From Arthrobacter gandavensis (lineage in GTDB: Bacteria; Actinomycetota; Actinomycetes; Actinomycetales; Micrococcaceae), in the NCBI RefSeq assembly GCF_015355785.1, contig NZ_JADKYW010000006.1:758860-822859 (forward strand): a DNA stretch of 64,000 nt, read 5' to 3'. Every line of letters begins with the position of its first letter. Position 1 is the first letter of the stretch. The notes below the pieces were generated by a model. That model did no database searches and had not been told where the DNA came from. It saw only the letters and a list, made by a program, of their open reading frames with translations. The position numbers and the translations under genes are program-made. This document shows, in pieces, positions 61,875-64,000 of the stretch.

Positions 61875-62630
61875 TCAGAGGCCGGCGGCCAACCCTGCGG
61901 CCAGTGGCAGGCCCGTGAACAGGAGCAGGAAGATTACGACGGCGGCACGCCCGGCACGGTTCCCGACGTTCACGGTGATTCCCATGCCGTTTCCCCGCCG
62001 TTTGGAGACGAGCACCCTGGGATCAGAAGAGTCGTTGTAGAGGATGCCTGCGAACCACAGTGATTCTTCGGCTGCTTCCTCCGCGGTGGGGTGGATGTCC
62101 CGGGCTGCTGCGGACCGCCTGGCATTGCGGATTTCATATGCGTAGCTGACCATGGGCGCCACGAGCGTCAGCGGCAGAAGGGTGAGTACCGGCCAGGCCG
62201 CAACGGAGCCGGGGGTCCGCCAACCGGTTACGGTAAGGGCACCTATGACGCCGGTTAGCGCGAGTGAACATATACCCACCGCCGGGATTGTCCCGCGGGT
62301 ATTCCCTTCCCGGAGGCACCCTTCCCATCGACTGGTCTGTGATTCCCGGGGTGTCATGGCCGGTGCTGCTGCTGAAACCAGTGCCAGCAACACGCACATG
62401 CCTGCGGCGACGTTTAGCGGCAGGAACACAGATCCGAAGGACTTCGATTCCCAGCTGTCCGGCGTGCCGTCCAAACCCCAATGGGTAGGTACCGTATCCG
62501 GCAGGGAGCCGTAAGCCGACGCACCGTAGACGTAGAACGAGGCCACGAGCAGTGCTGCAATCCAATGTGGCACCCACGGCAGCAGCCGCCTTGGGTGTGC
62601 CGTAGTAACTGCGTGACTGTCATTCCCCAT
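61875..62630 (-). CDS. DUF1648/DUF5808 membrane protein
   Basis: A 251-residue protein with about five transmembrane helices. The N-terminal DUF1648 segment has YGSLPDTVPTHWGLDGTPD, and the C-terminal part shows a DUF5808-like ILYNDSSDPRVLVSKRRGNG followed by ITVNVGNRAGR. The family is linked to the SdpI/immunity-like membrane proteins, but its role here is unknown. ATG 62630 lies six bases after TAGGGT, so the mRNA is probably leaderless. Its promoter would then reach into the beginning of the repeat array at about 62640-62665. Confidence 0.8.
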   Translation of the reverse strand: MGNDSHAVTTAHPRRLLPWVPHWIAALLVASFYVYGASAYGSLPDTVPTHWGLDGTPDSWESKSFGSVFLPLNVAAGMCVLLALVSAAAPAMTPRESQTSRWEGCLREGNTRGTIPAVGICSLALTGVIGALTVTGWRTPGSVAAWPVLTLLPLTLVAPMVSYAYEIRNARRSAAARDIHPTAEEAAEESLWFAGILYNDSSDPRVLVSKRRGNGMGITVNVGNRAGRAAVVIFLLLFTGLPLAAGLAAGL

Positions 62631-62804
62631 CCGTGAACCCTAGCAACGGGCTGCTCCGCCGTGGTTACCGCGTGGGTTCCCAGCCGTCGTGGCGGCTGTT
62701 GCCTCTGGGGTTCTCCGACAACCGTGCTTCCCAGCCGTCGTGACGGACGTGGCCCATGAGACTCTCCACCAACCGTGCTTCCCAGCCGTCGTGACGGTTG
62801 TTGC

Positions 62805-62915
62805 CTGGTGTGGTCCAGGGGGTGAACAGATGTCACAGGCGGTGGGAACCCGGGGCGGGCGGCCCCTCTGGGCGGGGGCGGCGGCCGGGACCGAGGCCTC
62901 GTGACGGGGACGGCG
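62805..62915. repeat. Long insert 1 in the repeat array
   Basis: About 110 bp between core TTCCC 62779 and 62923. It contains GTGTGGTCC, GGGGGTGAACAGATGTCACAGG (a GTGA/TCAC hairpin) and a G-rich CTCTGGGCGGGG segment, shared with the other long inserts. Confidence 0.85.
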
Positions 62916-63150
62916 ACAGTGCTTCCCACCCGTTGTGGCGGCTCTTGCCCATAGACTCTCCACCAACCGTGCTTCCCAGCCGTCGTGGCGGCTGTTGCCC
63001 ACGGGACTCTCCGCCAACCGTGCTTCCCAGCATTGTGACGGAGGTGGCCCATGGGATTCTCCGGTATCCGTGGTTCCCAGCCGTCGTGGCGGAGGTGGCC
63101 CATGAGACATTCCCCGGGGGATGGTTCCCAACCGTAGTGGCGGATGTTGC

Positions 63151-63264
63151 CGGGTGTGGTCCCGGGGGTGAACGGATGTCACAGGGTGTGGGAGTCCGGG
63201 GCGGGAGACGTCCTCCGTGCGGGGTGCGGCGGTCCGAAACAGGTCCTCGTGGCCGGGCCGGCGA
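63151..63264. repeat. Long insert 2 in the repeat array
   Basis: About 114 bp between cores 63125 and 63271, homologous to inserts 1 and 4, again with GTGAACGGATGTCAC. It is introduced by the special GATGGTTCCCAACCG unit. Confidence 0.85.
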
Positions 63265-63448
63265 CAGTGCTTCCCAGCCGTCGTTGCGGTTGATGCGCAT
63301 GGGACCCTCCTCCATCCGTGCTTCCCGCCCGTCGTGGCGGCTGTTGCCCATGGGACTCCGCACCATCCATGGCTCCCAGCCGTCGTGACGGTTGTGGTCC
63401 ATGAGGCACTCCCCTGTGATGGTTCCCACCCGTGGTGACAGGTGTTGC

Positions 63449-63609
63449 CGCATGTGGCCTCGCTAGCAGCAAGTTTCACAAAGGATGGGAAGCGCGGGCG
63501 TGCCGGACTTGGGGAGGAAGGAGAAAGGATCCGGGACGGTTGCCGGGCGGGGCCGCCGCCCTGGGCGGGGCGCGGTGGCTGGAACGAGGCCTCATATCGG
63601 GGACACCTA
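63449..63609. repeat. Long insert 3 (divergent) in the repeat array
   Basis: About 160 bp between cores 63423 and 63616. The first half is unrelated to the other inserts; the second half has CTGGGCGGGG and ends in CCTCATATCGGGGACACCTAC, which is also the end of insert 4. Confidence 0.75.
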
Positions 63610-63743
63610 CCGTGCTTCCCAGCCTTCGTGGCTTTGACACCTGTAAGGCACTGCACCATCCGCGCTTCCCATCCGTTGTGATGGAGGTGGCCCGTGAGGC
63701 ATTCCCCGGGGGATGGTTCCCTGCCGTCGTGACGGTTGTTGCC

Positions 63744-63858
63744 AGGTGTGGTCCCGGGGGTGAACAGATGTCACAGGCGGTGGGAGACCGGGTCCAGGCG
63801 GCTGCCTCTGGGCGGGGAGCGGCGGCCTGGAACGAGTCCTCATATCGGGGACACCTAC
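63744..63858. repeat. Long insert 4 in the repeat array
   Basis: About 115 bp between cores 63717 and 63864, closely similar to insert 1 over GTGTGGTCC, GTGAACAGATGTCAC and CTGCCTCTGGGCGGGG, and sharing its final 20 bases with insert 3. A fifth copy begins at about 63991 and is cut by the window edge. Confidence 0.85.
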
Positions 63859-64000
63859 CGTGCTTCCCAGTCGTCGTGGCGTCTGATGCCCTCGGGGCTG
63901 TCCGCCAACCGTGCTTCCCAGCCGTCGTGGCGGAGGTGGCCCGTGAGGCACTCCCCTGCGATGGTTCCCAACCGTGGTGGCGGTTGTTGCCAGGTGTGGT

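Larger units (their letters stand above)
62665..64000. repeat. Degenerate 50-51 bp tandem repeat array with long interspersed inserts
   Basis: At least 18 copies of a unit whose plus-strand core reads GCTTCCCAGCCGTCGTGG followed by CGGCTGTTGCC, then a variable CAT-GGGACTCTCC-like tail. The TTCCC of successive cores falls at 62677, 62728, 62779, 62923, 62973, 63024, 63074, 63125, 63271, 63322, 63373 (CTCCC), 63423, 63616, 63666, 63717, 63864, 63915 and 63965. Spacing is 50 or 51 bp except where a longer unit (144, 146, 193, 147 bp) intervenes. Most cores hold CAGCCG-n6-CGGCTG or a variant able to form a hairpin. Spacings are not multiples of three and the open frames switch frame, so this is not protein-coding. 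The array continues past the window. Confidence 0.92.

Noticed and set aside
62640..63659. Long minus-strand open frames over the repeat array (339, 229 and 206 codons) with repeated GKHGW-like peptides
   Set aside because: The same repeat is read in different frames along each open frame because unit spacing is 50 or 51 bp with 144-193 bp jumps. No homology and no ribosome-binding sites. The open frames result from high GC.
62665..64000. CRISPR or other guide-RNA spacer array
   Set aside because: Repeats are degenerate, the between-core segments are themselves repeated rather than unique spacers, and no cas or effector gene is visible.

Overview
The window is high-GC DNA from an actinobacterium, most likely Arthrobacter or a close relative in the Micrococcaceae. 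I base this on family content and gene order: fabD-fabH-acpP-fabF behind a PucR-type regulator, DUF3145, DUF2469 beside rnhB, DUF177-rpmF-rnc-mutM, ftsY/ffh around glnK-amtB, DUF3515 beside ddl, an IclR regulator divergent from leuCD, and a fused OleBC protein. Almost all of it is ordinary chromosomal housekeeping sequence. I see no prophage, insertion sequence, CRISPR array or rRNA gene.

Layout. 1-4000: end of a PucR-family regulator and the type II fatty-acid synthase genes. 4000-9500 (mostly minus strand): DUF3145, xerC, an Ogt-like protein lacking the alkyl-acceptor cysteine, dprA, comM, yraN. 9600-16300: LigT-like phosphoesterase, GNAT, then a translation and secretion block (DUF2469, rnhB, two tandem signal peptidases, rplS, trmD, rimM, khpA, rpsP). 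16400-18700: VOC protein, GNAT, and an alpha/beta-hydrolase-fold protein without its nucleophile. 18700-23700: ffh, glnK-amtB with a GlnR-like box, ftsY. 23700-29500: MFS transporter, glutamine amidotransferase, smc. 29600-34300: oleA-oleBC-oleD, a pathway condensing two acyl chains into long-chain olefins, followed by a penicillin-binding-type serine hydrolase and a 56-residue membrane protein. 35300-39150: mutM, rnc, rpmF, DUF177, YdcF-like protein, coaD. 39200-46400: pyruvyl-transferase family protein, aminotransferase, spermidine-synthase-like protein, rsmD, recG, DAK2 protein. 46600-52500: LCP protein, DUF3515 lipoprotein and the envelope operon murA-plsC-gpsA-ddl. 52700-57800: leuCD with divergent ndgR, a small K+ channel, thiL, DUF1697. 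57800-62630: tRNA-Glu, tRNA-Gln, HAD phosphatase, gltX, two membrane proteins and a fumarylacetoacetate-hydrolase-family enzyme.

The last 1.35 kb (about 62665 to the window end) is different. It is a degenerate tandem array with at least 18 copies of a 50-51 bp unit. Most copies can form a short hairpin, and a longer insert (about 95 bp of extra sequence) interrupts the array at regular places. Unit spacing does not keep a reading frame, so the long open frames there are almost certainly not genes. The array starts next to the start codon of the DUF1648/DUF5808 gene and runs past the window edge. It is the best candidate here for something undescribed.

Regulatory signals include a GlnR-type box upstream of amtB, inverted repeats upstream of fabD and between leuC and ndgR, a shared extended -10 element upstream of rplS and rpsP, and at least a dozen genes whose start codon lies 6-8 bases after a TANNNT hexamer, as expected for leaderless mRNAs.
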